This document shows, piece by piece, positions 37,601-47,203 of a DNA stretch of 64,000 nt. The position numbers and the translations under genes are program-made. Every line of letters begins with the position of its first letter. Within the stretch, counting starts at the first letter, position 1. Origin of the DNA: Sphingobium sp. V4. Lineage in GTDB: Bacteria; Pseudomonadota; Alphaproteobacteria; Sphingomonadales; Sphingomonadaceae. The DNA is taken from assembly GCF_029590555.1 (NCBI RefSeq), contig NZ_CP081001.1, forward strand, positions 1,736,001-1,800,000, read 5' to 3'. The notes under the pieces were generated by a model, which worked only from the letters and a program-made list of their open reading frames with translations, had not been told where the DNA came from and made no database searches.

Positions 37601-37822
37601 CGCCGCCAGATCATTGGCGGGTCGCTTGGCGACACCATCGCCTATTTCAAAGGCGGCGATCAGTTCACCCTGGTGGCCGAAGACCGTACCAACGGCTGGA
37701 CCGGCCGCGCGCGGCTCTACGGCGGGACCGACACGTTCCGCATCGGCGGCGAGTTCGGCGCGGAGGAACAACAAAATCACGTCGCCATCTCATTTAGGGC
37801 GACGGTTAATTTCGTCCTGTGA
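34607..37822 (+). CDS. Autotransporter (type Va) with large repetitive passenger
   Basis: 1071 residues. Signal peptide about 1-25 (ALTVAEAAAE). The passenger is a low-complexity beta-helix-like region of short Gly/Ser/Thr repeats of the form N-S-G-T-I-T/S. It is interrupted by Asp-rich insertions at about 109-124 (AEDEDDDDDTDG) and 279-300 (SDDDDEDDTDIDDDGLTD), possibly Ca2+-binding. A smaller acidic stretch lies near 445. The C-terminal autotransporter barrel starts near residue 795 (DGRLGFWLQQVAFGSAKS). The last residue is Leu rather than the usual Phe. GAGGAGA upstream gives a good start. It probably serves as a surface adhesin or ligand-handling protein; linkage to the FecIR-receptor unit is discussed in the findings. 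Confidence 0.88.
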   Translation: MRHLLACTAIAPVLAALTVAEAAAETTISTATTTAVRTSTVASGAADDITISSAGSITVTSGAAVTVDSNNDVSNAGTITINDADAVTAILAAPGTTGDITNSGTITLTEDYTAEDEDDDDDTDGAFAEGSGKNGISVQSGAAHVGNIVQSGTITIEGNESAGIRLDGALTGNLSNSGTISVTGDNSYGIVANDVTGNVTVQGAVTAVGGNSVGVALLGDVTGAVKIQGSIVSTGYRYTTRPSDTTDLDADDLLQAGSAVVIAGNVSGGVIFDVPPTASDDDDEDDTDIDDDGLTDSSEGTASVVTYGSAAAVQVGAADIDTVIGSVATNSSGYGLVINGSIAGYGIYDGVAANGLVVGGLGGAVDIASGILVDGTVAAVSYNSDATALRLGSGASTGTIEVNGTVGATGSASTGTAARGLVIDAGASVDSIVVSGTVGAVALDDEDGTAIAILDASGTVSRLSNSGAIGATGGLTNTAIDLRANSSGVTLTQALADTDASAPAITGDIYLGSGNDIVTVSAGTITGDLSLGAGNDNLSLSGTSSLTGDVTFGTGDATLTLADSAAITGGVDFGGDSGTLTLGGTSSLSGAISNSSGIAVVLNGGTLNATNTGSVGLASLSASGTSTIGVTIDAATGTHTVYDVTGAASFASGSQVKVNLTQVAGSEGDYVIVRAGALNGTPSLDADTLLPYMFKGSLASDTGAGTVTLSVAAKSVSELGLSGSLARAYSAIFNALDNDSDIANAYLGITDGSTLTANLRQMLPDHAGGTFEAVTAGSRATARILSDPNGIYRTRDGRLGFWLQQVAFGSAKSVGSTASYDINGWGAGGGVEYLTDLGAFGGSLAYIHGSDSSGNSNNAVDSDQYELAAHWRGQWGPLLAFARLSAAAINFAGTRHFENGDVTRTANGSWNGRLYSATAGASYQFQMGRLSLRPAVGLDYYRLKEDGYAETGGGDAFNLTVLGRNSDEATASGTITAGYDFGALKREDGWLRVELEGGRRQIIGGSLGDTIAYFKGGDQFTLVAEDRTNGWTGRARLYGGTDTFRIGGEFGAEEQQNHVAISFRATVNFVL

Positions 37823-37916
37823 CGTCTTGAGGATGAACAGGCGGGCCACACCCCACAGACCCTCCCGGTCCGCCTGTTCCGCTGCGGCATGATGTCCTTC
37901 CCCAGGGACGCCGCGC

Positions 37917-37960
37917 ATAAAAGAGGGGCGTCGCCGGCCCCCGGCGGCGCCCCTTATGCT
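37917..37960. terminator. GC-rich hairpin between convergent genes
   Basis: Arms GGGGCGTCGCCGG (37925-37937) and CCGGCGGCGCCCC (37941-37953) pair with one T-G mismatch around CCC. They are flanked by GCATAA and TTATGC, which extend the stem. It lies between the end of the autotransporter and the end of the gene on the other strand, so it can act as a bidirectional terminator. A second, looser inverted repeat (AACAGGCGG ... CCGCCTGTT) lies at about 37839-37883. Confidence 0.65.
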
Positions 37961-37969
37961 TTGGCGAAC

Positions 37970-38857
37970 TCAGTGCTGAATCGAGAAATCGAAGATCCGT
38001 GAAGCACCGGTACCTCGGCTCCACATCCCAGGCCCCGTGCCGCCGCCGATGGCATAAAGGAAGCCATATTCGCCGGCCGGAAGGTCCGCCTTGGGAGACA
38101 CTTTGAACACGCCCGGCGCAATCTGCTCATAGACGAATGCAATCCGATCCTTGTCCATGACGCCCGACTTCGCTCCCGCCAGGTTCATGCTCCCCACCCT
38201 CGTCTCGCGCCGATCCTTCTTGATCTCGAAGCTGACCAAAGTGAACTCATTGGGCGACGAGACGGCGGAAGCCGCTCCCGAGAGCCAAACCGAGCCGGCC
38301 GGCGGCTGAGAAGGCGCGCGGTTGGCCTCGTCGAAATAGAAATAGAAGGTCGGGCGGGATCGGCTTGCCTTGATGGGCGCCGTTACGTTCGGGATGACCG
38401 TCTTGATACTGAGCGACGCGATGCCGCCAGTAAACGCATAACCGAGCAGACCGCCGGTCTTGCTCTGGTTCGAAATCGTGGGATCCAGGCGGACCATTTT
38501 GGGCTGCGGAAGCCAGTCCGCCAGCATGTAGAGGCCAGACGGATGCGGGACCAATGGGTCTGCAGAATCTGCCGACAGCGCCGCCCTGGATGGCACGCCG
38601 CCCCTTGCATCCGCTTCGATCATCGCAGCGATGACCGACCCGGAAACGCCGCTTTTCTTCAAAATGATGAGATCGTTCGTCGCCAGATTATAGGTGGCGG
38701 TCGAAGCCCTGACCTTGGCGATAACGGCTTCGTCGCCAAGCCCCGCCATAACCAGATCGACCACATTTTTATTAGTCAGCGTTTCCGCTTCCAGGTCGGC
38801 CGCCGTCCCGATCGAAACCATGAGGCATAACCCCACAGCCAACAACCCTCGCTTCAT
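37970..38857 (-). CDS. Secreted protein of unknown function
   Basis: 295 residues from ATG 38857 (a TTG at 38869 would add four). Signal peptide: MKRGLLAVGLCLMVSIGTAA. Residues about 25-75 (LTNKNVVDLVMAGLGDEAVIAKVRAS..FDLATND-like, then LKKSGVSGSVIAAMIE) resemble the short helical repeat seen in several uncharacterised bacterial envelope proteins. The rest is beta-rich with a Gly-rich end (FLYAIGGGTGPGMWSRGTG). I do not recognise a catalytic motif. It follows gatB on the same strand, separated by a strong hairpin, so it is probably not simply a fourth gat-operon gene. Confidence 0.7.
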   Translation of the reverse strand: MKRGLLAVGLCLMVSIGTAADLEAETLTNKNVVDLVMAGLGDEAVIAKVRASTATYNLATNDLIILKKSGVSGSVIAAMIEADARGGVPSRAALSADSADPLVPHPSGLYMLADWLPQPKMVRLDPTISNQSKTGGLLGYAFTGGIASLSIKTVIPNVTAPIKASRSRPTFYFYFDEANRAPSQPPAGSVWLSGAASAVSSPNEFTLVSFEIKKDRRETRVGSMNLAGAKSGVMDKDRIAFVYEQIAPGVFKVSPKADLPAGEYGFLYAIGGGTGPGMWSRGTGASRIFDFSIQH

Positions 38858-38868
38858 CTGCGCCCCCA

Positions 38869-38905
38869 ATAGTCGATCCCGGAGTTCCCCTCCGGGATCG
38901 ACTAT
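38869..38905 (-). terminator. Perfect 15-bp hairpin downstream of gatB
   Basis: ATAGTCGATCCCGGA (38869-38883) and TCCGGGATCGACTAT (38891-38905) are exact complements around GTTCCCC. The hairpin begins four bases after the gatB stop and ends 11 bases before the next start codon, with no U-run behind it. It may end gatCAB transcription, act as an RNA-processing or stabilising element, or limit read-through into the secreted-protein gene. Confidence 0.6.
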
Positions 38906-38908
38906 GGC

Positions 38909-40411
<1,503 letters not shown>

Positions 40412-40412
40412 A

Positions 40413-41897
40413 TTACCACCACTTGGCCGGACGAGCCGTGAAGCCCGCACGTTCTTCAATCGCGAGGCTCGCGTTCAGCACGGTCTGCTCGTCCAGCGCC
40501 TTGCCGATGATCTGCAATCCGATCGGCAGCCCGGCCGAATCCAGCCCGCCCGGCACCGCCATAGCGGGTAGCCCCGCCAGCGACGCGGGAACAGTGAATA
40601 CGTCGTTCAGATACATGGCAAGCGGATCGGCCTGCTTCTCGCCCAGCGCGAAGGAGGCGCTCGGCGCGGTCGGCGTCAGCAGCAGGTCGCACTTTTCAAA
40701 AGCCTGCTCGAAATCGCGCGCGATCAGCGCCCGGACCTTCTGCGCCTGCGTATAATAGGCGTCATAGAAGCCCGCCGACAGAACATAGGTGCCGATCATG
40801 ATGCGGCGCTTCACTTCCGGCCCGAAACCGGCGGCGCGGGTCGCGGCATACATGTCCTGCAAACCGGCCCCATCGGGCAGGTCGCGCTGACCATAGCGCA
40901 CGCCGTCATAGCGAGCGAGGTTCGACGAGGCTTCGGCAGGCGCAATGATATAATAGGTCGGCAGCGCATATTTGGTGTGCGGCAGCGACACCTCGACCAC
41001 CTCGGCACCCGCATCCTTCAGCCATTCGATCCCGCGATCCCACATGGCGGAGATTTCTTCGTTCAGGCCATCGGGGCGATATTCCTTGGGGATACCGACC
41101 TTCTTGCCCTTGAGATCGCTCGACAGACCGGCTTCCCACTGGGGCACGGCCAGATCGAGGCTGGTCGAATCCTTGGGATCGAAGCCCGACATCGCCTCCA
41201 GCAGGATCGCATTGTCGCGCACCGTCCGCGCCATCGGCCCGGCCTGGTCCAGCGACGAGGCGAAGGCGACGATACCCCAGCGCGAGCAGCGGCCATAGGT
41301 CGGCTTGATGCCGCTGATGCCGGTGAAGGCGGCAGGCTGGCGGATCGAGCCGCCGGTGTCGGTGCCGGTCGCCGCCGGGCAGAGCCGCGCGGAAATGGCC
41401 GAGGACGAGCCACCCGAAGATCCCCCCGGAGCCAGCGCGGCATTGCCGCCGTCATTGCGCCGCCAGGGCGAGATGACATTGCCAAAATAGCTCGTCTCGT
41501 TCGACGACCCCATGGCGAACTGGTCGAGGTTCAGCTTGCCGAGCATTCCCGCGCCAGCGTCCCACAGCTTCTTCGACACCGTGGACTCGTAGGTCGGCAC
41601 GAAGCCTTCCAGCATGTGGCTGGCGGCAGTCGTCTGCACGCCTTCGGTGCAGAACAGATCCTTCATGCCGATCGGCACGCCGGAAAGCGGCTTCAGCGCT
41701 TCGCCAGCCGCCTTCGCCTTGTCGGCGGCATCGGCCGCTTCCAACGCCTTTTCCGGCGTTTCGACGATGAAGGCGTTGAGCGCCTTGGCTGCGGCGACAT
41801 TGGCATTGAACGCCTCGGCCACTTCGCGCGCCGAAAAGTCACCCGCGCGGAAGCCGTCGCGGATTTCCGCGACCGTCAGATCAGTAAGGTTGGTCAT
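40413..41897 (-). CDS. gatA: Asp-tRNA(Asn)/Glu-tRNA(Gln) amidotransferase subunit A
   Basis: 494 residues from ATG 41897; the start overlaps the gatC stop by one base (TAATG). Amidase-signature fold with the catalytic Ser-cisSer-Lys triad: Lys in [10 protein letters not shown], cis-Ser and Ser in [33 protein letters not shown]. It releases ammonia from glutamine for GatB. Long frame upstream (to 42200) is an out-of-gene extension. Confidence 0.96.
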   Translation of the reverse strand: MTNLTDLTVAEIRDGFRAGDFSAREVAEAFNANVAAAKALNAFIVETPEKALEAADAADKAKAAGEALKPLSGVPIGMKDLFCTEGVQTTAASHMLEGFVPTYESTVSKKLWDAGAGMLGKLNLDQFAMGSSNETSYFGNVISPWRRNDGGNAALAPGGSSGGSSSAISARLCPAATGTDTGGSIRQPAAFTGISGIKPTYGRCSRWGIVAFASSLDQAGPMARTVRDNAILLEAMSGFDPKDSTSLDLAVPQWEAGLSSDLKGKKVGIPKEYRPDGLNEEISAMWDRGIEWLKDAGAEVVEVSLPHTKYALPTYYIIAPAEASSNLARYDGVRYGQRDLPDGAGLQDMYAATRAAGFGPEVKRRIMIGTYVLSAGFYDAYYTQAQKVRALIARDFEQAFEKCDLLLTPTAPSASFALGEKQADPLAMYLNDVFTVPASLAGLPAMAVPGGLDSAGLPIGLQIIGKALDEQTVLNASLAIEERAGFTARPAKWW

Positions 41898-42184
41898 TAT
41901 TCGATCACCTTGGGCACCGCGAAGAAGCCATGTTCGGCCTGCGGCGCATTGGCCAGCACCTTGTCGCGCACATTGCCATCGGTGATGGCATCGTCGCGCA
42001 GGCGTTGATGGTTGGGGATGACGGCGGTCATCGGCTGCACGCCGGTTACGTCCACCTCGCCCAGTTGCTCCACCCAGCCAAGGATGTTGTTGAGTTCCGG
42101 CACCATCGCTTCGGCTTCGGCGTCGGTCACCGAAATGCGCGAAAGGCTGGCGATCTTCTTTACGGTCTGAAGGTCTATCGACAT
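41897..42184 (-). CDS. gatC: Asp-tRNA(Asn)/Glu-tRNA(Gln) amidotransferase subunit C
   Basis: 95 residues, normal for GatC. The N-terminus reads [41 protein letters not shown], the helical region that wraps GatA-GatB, followed by [10 protein letters not shown] and a C-terminal [15 protein letters not shown], matching the conserved tail. It is first in the operon gatC-gatA-gatB. Divergent from the DUF3089 gene, with about 105 bp for both promoters. Confidence 0.95.
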   Translation of the reverse strand: MSIDLQTVKKIASLSRISVTDAEAEAMVPELNNILGWVEQLGEVDVTGVQPMTAVIPNHQRLRDDAITDGNVRDKVLANAPQAEHGFFAVPKVIE

Positions 42185-42289
42185 GGGCCGCCGCTACCAC
42201 CCGCGCCCGTCCGCTTCAAGCGGCTTTAGCGCCCCTTGCGCACGCCCACGCCATGCGCCAGACAAGCAGCACAATTACGGAGAGTGTGG

Positions 42290-43408
42290 GTGGCGCGCAA
42301 ATTCCTCTATGTCATCGTGGCGCTGGTGGTGCTGGTGATCGCCGCGCTGCTGATCTACCGCGTCTGGGGAATGCAACTGATCCGCATGGCGATGGTGCCG
42401 CGCGAATCCTTCACCGCGTTGCAGCCACTGCCCGAAGATGCCTATATCGACGCGACGATGTGGATCGCCCGTCCGGACATCCAGAAGGACAATCCCGCGC
42501 TCTGGACGCCTGCCGGCGTGACCACGCCCAACGCGCCCCAGAAAGCCGCGATCTTCTTCATCCATCCGACCAGCTACATAACGACCTTCGGCGATGCACA
42601 CTGGAACGCCCTGCTGGACGACAAGGACGCCGATGCCACCGCCCGCCGCTTCGTCATGAGCCAGGCCAGTGCCTTCAACGCTGCCGGCACCGTCTGGGCA
42701 CCGCGCTACCGCCAGGCCAATTATGGCGCCTTTCTCACCGACAAACCGGAGGGCGATCAGGCGCTTGCCGCCGCCTATCGTGACGTGGCGCAGGCCTTCG
42801 CCGCCTTCGTGAAGGCCAACCCCACAGGCCCGCTGATACTGGCCGGGCACAGCCAGGGGTCACGCCACCTGTTGCAACTGTTGCGCGACCAGGTCGCGGG
42901 CAAGCCGGTCGCCGACCGCATCGCCGCCGTATATGCCGTGGGCTGGCCGGTCTCGGTGGAGGCGGATCTGCCCGCGCTCGGCCTGCCTGCCTGTGCGCGA
43001 CAGGATCAGGCGCATTGCATCGTCAGTTGGCAAAGCTATGCCGAACCGGCTGATCCGTCTGCCGTCGTGGAAAGTTTCGAACGCAAGACCGGCTATACCG
43101 GAAAGCCACGCAAGGGCACGCACATGCTCTGCACCAATCCGATCACCGGCGCCTTCAACGGCGCCGCTCCGGCCAGCGCCAACAGCGGCACGCTCGACGC
43201 GCGGGAGGAAGGCAAGTCACCAACATTGCTCACCGGCATCGTCCCTGCGCGGTGTGACACCAGCGGCGTGCTGATGATCGGGCAACCTGTCGACATGGGG
43301 CCGTTCACGCTCCCCGGCAATAATTACCATGTCTATGACTACAGCCTCTTCTGGGGCAACGTGCGGCAGGACGCGCAGAAAAGATTGGCGGCTTTCCTGA
43401 AGAAGTGA
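42290..43408 (+). CDS. DUF3089 family membrane-anchored alpha/beta hydrolase
   Basis: 372 residues from GTG 42290, behind GGAGAG; GTG 42284 is two codons upstream. One N-terminal membrane anchor (FLYVIVALVVLVIAALLIYRVW) is followed by a periplasmic domain with KAAIFFIHPTSYIT and the nucleophile elbow GHSQGSRHLLQLL (Ser of GHSQG). This is the DUF3089 family of lipase/esterase-like proteins. Four cysteines could form disulfides in the periplasm. Substrate unknown. It is followed by ruvX 30 bp downstream. Confidence 0.85.
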   Translation: MARKFLYVIVALVVLVIAALLIYRVWGMQLIRMAMVPRESFTALQPLPEDAYIDATMWIARPDIQKDNPALWTPAGVTTPNAPQKAAIFFIHPTSYITTFGDAHWNALLDDKDADATARRFVMSQASAFNAAGTVWAPRYRQANYGAFLTDKPEGDQALAAAYRDVAQAFAAFVKANPTGPLILAGHSQGSRHLLQLLRDQVAGKPVADRIAAVYAVGWPVSVEADLPALGLPACARQDQAHCIVSWQSYAEPADPSAVVESFERKTGYTGKPRKGTHMLCTNPITGAFNGAAPASANSGTLDAREEGKSPTLLTGIVPARCDTSGVLMIGQPVDMGPFTLPGNNYHVYDYSLFWGNVRQDAQKRLAAFLKK

Positions 43409-43438
43409 CAGAGGCATGGTCATGAGAGATTTTGGCCT

Positions 43439-43912
43439 ATGACGCTGGTTACAACGGATCGCGTCGCCTTTCGCGAAGCCCTGCCGGCAGGCGGCCGGCT
43501 GATCGGCATGGATGTCGGCACCAAGACGATCGGCCTTGCCCTGTGCGATGCCGCCTGGACGATCGCCAGCCCTGCCTACACCGTCAATCGTGGCAAGTTC
43601 AGCAAGGACAAGGTCGGCCTCGCCGCCTTCATCGAGCAGCAGCAGGTGAAGGGCATCGTCATAGGCCTGCCGCTCAACCTCGACGGCACCAATTCACCGC
43701 GCAGCCAGGCCAGCCGCGCCTTCGCCCATAATGTCGCGGAGCTGGGCTATCCGGTGCTGCTCTGGGACGAACGCTGGTCGACCCAGGCCGTCACCCGCAC
43801 TCTGCTCGAAGCCGACGCCAGCCGTGCCCGTCGCGACGAACTGGTAGACAAGCTCGCGGCAAGCTACATCCTGCAAGGCGCGATCGACGGGCTGGTGGCG
43901 GGACTGGAATAG
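43439..43912 (+). CDS. ruvX: Putative Holliday junction resolvase / YqgF RNase-H-fold nuclease
   Basis: 157 residues. The RNase H-like core begins [19 protein letters not shown] (catalytic Asp in MDVGTKTIG), followed by [13 protein letters not shown] and [20 protein letters not shown], then [14 protein letters not shown] with the last conserved Asp. Members process the 5' end of pre-16S rRNA and have been proposed as Holliday-junction resolvases. Co-directional with the DUF3089 gene. Confidence 0.93.
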   Translation: MTLVTTDRVAFREALPAGGRLIGMDVGTKTIGLALCDAAWTIASPAYTVNRGKFSKDKVGLAAFIEQQQVKGIVIGLPLNLDGTNSPRSQASRAFAHNVAELGYPVLLWDERWSTQAVTRTLLEADASRARRDELVDKLAASYILQGAIDGLVAGLE

Positions 43913-43922
43913 CCGCCTCGTC

Positions 43923-43960
43923 GGAGCGCGGCGCCACCCCGAGGCAAGTCGGGGTCTCCG
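43923..43960 (+). terminator. GC hairpin downstream of ruvX
   Basis: ACCCCGA (43936-43942) pairs with TCGGGGT (43949-43955) around GGCAAG, extended at the base by GGAG...CTCC. It starts about 25 bases after the ruvX stop. There is no U-run, and this sequence type is often dispersed in sphingomonad genomes, so it may be a repeat as well as a terminator. Confidence 0.45.
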
Positions 43961-43999
43961 GCAGCGCGCCATCGCCTGAAAGGAGGGAGAGACTTGACC

Positions 44000-44401
44000 A
44001 TGTGCCCCCGAACTCTTCGCTACGCCGCCGCCCTGGCGACGGGCGCCCTTTCCCCGGACGCGGCCTATGCCGGTTTCTATTCGGGCGACGAACTCTATAC
44101 CGTCTGCACGACCGACAAGGCCGACAAGGATTTCTTCGAGAAATCCTACGAATGCGTGGGCTATATCAGCGGCGCGGTCGATGCGTTCAACACGACGCGG
44201 GAAGCGAACAAGCTCAAAAGCTGCATCCCCGCCGACGTGACGATAAGCCAGTTGCGCAGCATCACGGTCGACTATCTGGGCAAGAACCCGATAGACCGGG
44301 CCAAGTCGGCATCCTCGCAGGTCTTCGCTGCGACCCGAAAGGCGTGGCCTTGCCCCGCGACCAAGCCGGTGTCGAAGAAGGCGAGCAGGAAGAAGCGCTG
44401 A
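44000..44401 (+). CDS. Small secreted protein, Rap1a/Tai-like
   Basis: 133 residues from ATG 44000; TTG 43994 has better spacing to AGGAGG and would add two residues. Signal peptide ends near PDAAYAGF. The mature part (FYSGDELYTVCTTD...SYECVGYISGAVDAFN...SCIPADVTISQLRSITVDYLGKNP) carries the Cys pattern and YxxG..D segment of the Rap1a/Tai family, periplasmic proteins first known as T6SS immunity proteins. No effector or T6SS gene is nearby, so an immunity role is not supported here. Lys/Arg-rich tail. Confidence 0.7.
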   Translation: MCPRTLRYAAALATGALSPDAAYAGFYSGDELYTVCTTDKADKDFFEKSYECVGYISGAVDAFNTTREANKLKSCIPADVTISQLRSITVDYLGKNPIDRAKSASSQVFAATRKAWPCPATKPVSKKASRKKR

Positions 44402-44438
44402 AGGGAGCAACAGCCTGTCCGATCGATCGCACCTCCCC

Positions 44439-44822
44439 CTATCCCTCGAACGCCGCGATGATCGGGCAAGGCCCTTCCTCGCTTGCATGGCATTGCCGCG
44501 CCAGCCGCTCCAGCGCGGCGCGTGCCGCCTGCAATTCCGCGATCCTGACGTCCAGCGCCACGATGCGCTCCGCCGCCAGTTCGCGCGCCCGCGCCCGGTC
44601 CTGCCCGGCGTCGAGCTGGAGCAGCTCACCGATCTGCTCCAAAGTGAAGCCCGCCCCCTGGGCCGAACGGATGAACGCCAGCCGCCGCACGTCTCCCTCG
44701 CCATAGCGGCGCACCCCCGGCCCGCGTTCGGGCATGTCGAGCAATCCGCGACGCTGGTAATAGCGCACCGTTTCCACATTCACCCCGGCCGAACGGGCCA
44801 GCCCAGAAATCGTCATGGCCAT
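44439..44822 (-). CDS. MerR-family transcriptional regulator
   Basis: 127 residues. N-terminal winged helix-turn-helix (ISGLARSAGVNVETVRYYQRRGLLDMPERGPGVRRYGEGDVRRLAFIRSAQ), a long dimerisation helix and a C-terminal metal loop with two cysteines (RQCHASEEGPCPII), comparable to Cys117 and Cys126 of MerR. The first MerR cysteine, in the dimerisation helix, is absent. Divergent from the glutaredoxin-MauE gene, whose promoter has a MerR-type operator. Its own Shine-Dalgarno (GGAG) lies inside that operator, so autoregulation is likely. Inducer unknown: perhaps a thiophilic metal or redox state. Confidence 0.88.
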   Translation of the reverse strand: MAMTISGLARSAGVNVETVRYYQRRGLLDMPERGPGVRRYGEGDVRRLAFIRSAQGAGFTLEQIGELLQLDAGQDRARARELAAERIVALDVRIAELQAARAALERLARQCHASEEGPCPIIAAFEG

Positions 44823-44824
44823 AC

Positions 44825-44856
44825 TTGACTCCGTACTATGGTACGGACCCTATATG
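44825..44856 (+). promoter_or_regulatory. MerR-type promoter/operator with 20-bp spacer
   Basis: TTGACT (-35, 44825-44830) and TATATG (-10, 44851-44856) are 20 bp apart rather than the usual 17. Between them lies the dyad TCCGTAC (44830-44836) / GTACGGA (44841-44847) around TATG. The sequence closely resembles mer operators as I remember them. A spacer this long requires MerR-type DNA untwisting for transcription. It controls the glutaredoxin-MauE gene and, in the other orientation, overlaps the regulator's ribosome binding site. Confidence 0.82.
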
Positions 44857-44888
44857 GGGTGCATCCGCCCATAGCCAAGGATGCGTCG

Positions 44889-45638
44889 ATGACCAGCCCT
44901 GCCCCCAAAAGTGCCAGCCTCTATCGTATGGTGATGCCCGGCCATACCTGCCCCTATGGGGTGAAGGCGCGCTGGCTGCTCAAACGCCGTGGCTATGTCG
45001 TGGACGATCACTGGCTCCGGAGCCGTGAGGAAACCGACGCGTTCAAGACACAGCATGACGTGACAACCACGCCGCAAATCTTCATCGACGGCCAGCGAAT
45101 AGGCGGTCATGACGATCTGCGCCGGCACCTGGGCCTCAAGGTCCGCGATCCCAAGGCGACCAGCTACGTCCCGGTGCTTGCGGTCTTCGCTGTCGCCGGG
45201 CTGCTCGCGCTGGCGGTCAACTGGCTGACCTTCCTGCCGCTTGTTTCCTTCATGGCGCTGGAGCGCTTCGTCGCCATTGCGATGATGCTGCTCGCCATGC
45301 TCAAATTGCAAGATGTCGACAGGTTCGCGACCATGTTCCTGAACTATGACCTGCTCGCCCGCCGCCTGCCGCCCTATGGCGCGGCCTATCCATTCCTGGA
45401 ACTGGGCGCGGGGGTGCTGATGCTGACGCGGGCGCTCGACTGGCTGTCCATCCCGGTCGCGCTGTTCATCGGCGGCATCGGCGCCATGTCGGTCTTCAGG
45501 GCGGTCTATATCGAGAAGCGAGACCTCAAATGCGCCTGCGTCGGCGGCAACAGCAATGTGCCGCTGGGCTTCGTCTCGCTGACCGAAAATGTCATGATGG
45601 TGGCGATGGCGCTTTGGATGATGGCGGGACTCCACTGA
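44889..45638 (+). CDS. Glutaredoxin-MauE/DoxX-like fusion membrane protein
   Basis: 249 residues from ATG 44889; the earlier ATG at 44838 lies within the operator. The N-terminal ~85 residues are a glutaredoxin domain with the site TCPYGVKARWLLKRRGY, where the second active-site Cys is Gly (CPYG, monothiol), and TTPQIFIDGQRIGGHDDLRRHLG binding glutathione. The C-terminal half has about four membrane helices of the MauE/DoxX redox-associated type, with KCACVGGNSN near the end. It should act at the inner membrane in thiol redox or metal stress; the function is inferred from domains and the MerR-type promoter. Confidence 0.85.
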   Translation: MTSPAPKSASLYRMVMPGHTCPYGVKARWLLKRRGYVVDDHWLRSREETDAFKTQHDVTTTPQIFIDGQRIGGHDDLRRHLGLKVRDPKATSYVPVLAVFAVAGLLALAVNWLTFLPLVSFMALERFVAIAMMLLAMLKLQDVDRFATMFLNYDLLARRLPPYGAAYPFLELGAGVLMLTRALDWLSIPVALFIGGIGAMSVFRAVYIEKRDLKCACVGGNSNVPLGFVSLTENVMMVAMALWMMAGLH

Positions 45639-45647
45639 GCCGCCCGG

Positions 45648-47200
45648 CTACTCTCCATCCCTCCCATAGACATCGGGCAGGAACTGAACCCCCAGCGCGG
45701 TCGGCACGGCGGTCAGATAGGTCAGATAGACCGGCACCGGCTGAGGCAGGGGCACATGCTGTTCGGGCTTTTCGCCATCCGTGCTCGGCATCCTGCCGAA
45801 GAACCAGCGGCCCAGCCGCTGCGCATCCTCCAGCCGGACACAGCCATTGCTGAAATGGCGGTCCGCCTTCGCGAACAGGTCGCGCTGCGGCGTGTCGTGG
45901 AGGTAGATGCCAAGATCGTTCGGGAACATGAACTTGACCTTCCCCATTGCATTGTTGCCGCCCGGAAGCTGGCGCACCCGCACCTCCTGACGGCCCGCCG
46001 CCACCGCGTCCCAGTTGATCGCGCTCTGCGCCAAGGGCGCAGGATCAGCGCTCCAGTCGGCCAGCGCTTCATATCCCATCCCTTGCAATGACCCGCCGCT
46101 TAGGATTTTGGGCGCGACCTTGCGCTCCACAAGATCGGGCGGGATGTTCCAATAGGGATTCAGTGTTGCGTATCGGATCATGCCCGCCATCAGCGGCGTC
46201 TGCGTTTCCTTCGCCCCGGCGACGACCTTCATCGTGCCGTCCAGCGCGCCCTTGCTATAATACCAAAGGCGCGCCGAGGCGGCGTCGACCACCACGTGCC
46301 GTGTCCACGGTCCCGGCAGAAGCCGCGCGCGCTCCAGGTTGAGGGACAGCAGGCGCGCATAGCGCGCCGGCCCCTGGTTGATCGCCGAAATCGTCATCGC
46401 CCCCGCGACGCCATCAGGCTTCAGGCCATGATCGGCCTGGAAGGCGCGCACCTTTGCGGCCAGCGCCTTGTTATAGGTCATGCCGTCGGCCAGCCCCAAT
46501 CGACGGCGCAACATGCCGATCTCCGCCCCCTTGCCGCCCGGTCGCATCTTCACCCCTTCGGGCACGGCGACATCCGGCAGGCCACCCCATTTCTTGAGAT
46601 AGCCGGCCCGCGCGGTCCGCAGCTTCATGTAGAGGGGGCTCATCCAGCCGGCAGTCGCGATATAATCCGTGAGCGACGGCGCCAGAGCAGCAGACCGCAA
46701 TATGTCCGACGGGTCGGAATCGCGCGGTTCGACTTCCTTGTCGAGATAGCGGATCTTCACGCCCCTGGCCGGGCGGCGCATGTCCGCAACCAGGCGAGCA
46801 AAGCTGCGCGACAAGGCCAGGTCGGCGCGCGCCAGGAGCTTTGGATCGTCACTGGCGTCCACCTCCTCGATCAGGCGCCGCAAGTCGCCCGGATCATAGT
46901 CGCGGGGATCAAGCCCGTCGGCTTCGCTCTGGTCGATCAGCGCCAGCAGCGCATCTGCCTGCGGCCCGATCCGGCCCTTTTCCAGCCAGAGCGGCCAGTA
47001 ACCGCGTGGCGCGTAGAAATCCTTGTATTTCCCGCCCAACTGGGCACGGATTTCCGCCCCGATGCTCGACTTTGCGGCCTGTTCGAGGTCAGGCTGCGCG
47101 ACCGTTGCCTGGGGAACCGCGGCAGCGATCAGCAGGCAGGGAATGAGGCAATCGCGTAGCGAAGGGGCGCGGCGGACATGCCGCGCCCGAAAAACTGCAT
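45648..47200 (-). CDS. L,D-transpeptidase (YcbB-like), apparently frameshifted in the signal peptide
   Basis: The C-terminal catalytic domain has the YkuD motif HFSNGCVRLEDA (Cys nucleophile) preceded by GIYLHDTPQ; before it is a peptidoglycan-binding domain (LRRRLGLADGM...VRAFQADHGLKPDGVAGAMT). Full-length catalytic part reads from TTG 47039, but in-frame codons further upstream encode a signal-peptide core (LIPCLLIAAAVPQATVAQP) with no start codon. A second frame from ATG 47200 (GGGAG upstream) or ATG 47179 supplies MSAAPLRYAIASFPAC and then stops at 47129-47131. Joining the two frames gives a perfect signal peptide, so a one-base shift near 47131-47150 is likely. Cross-links peptidoglycan if expressed. 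Confidence 0.8.
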
Positions 47201-47203
47201 GGA

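Noticed and set aside
36221..37780. 519-codon minus-strand frame opposite the autotransporter
   Set aside because: Composition mirrors the repetitive passenger and barrel; no recognisable protein.
43994..44401. T6SS immunity function for the Rap1a/Tai-like protein
   Set aside because: No effector or secretion genes nearby; the family name alone does not support it.
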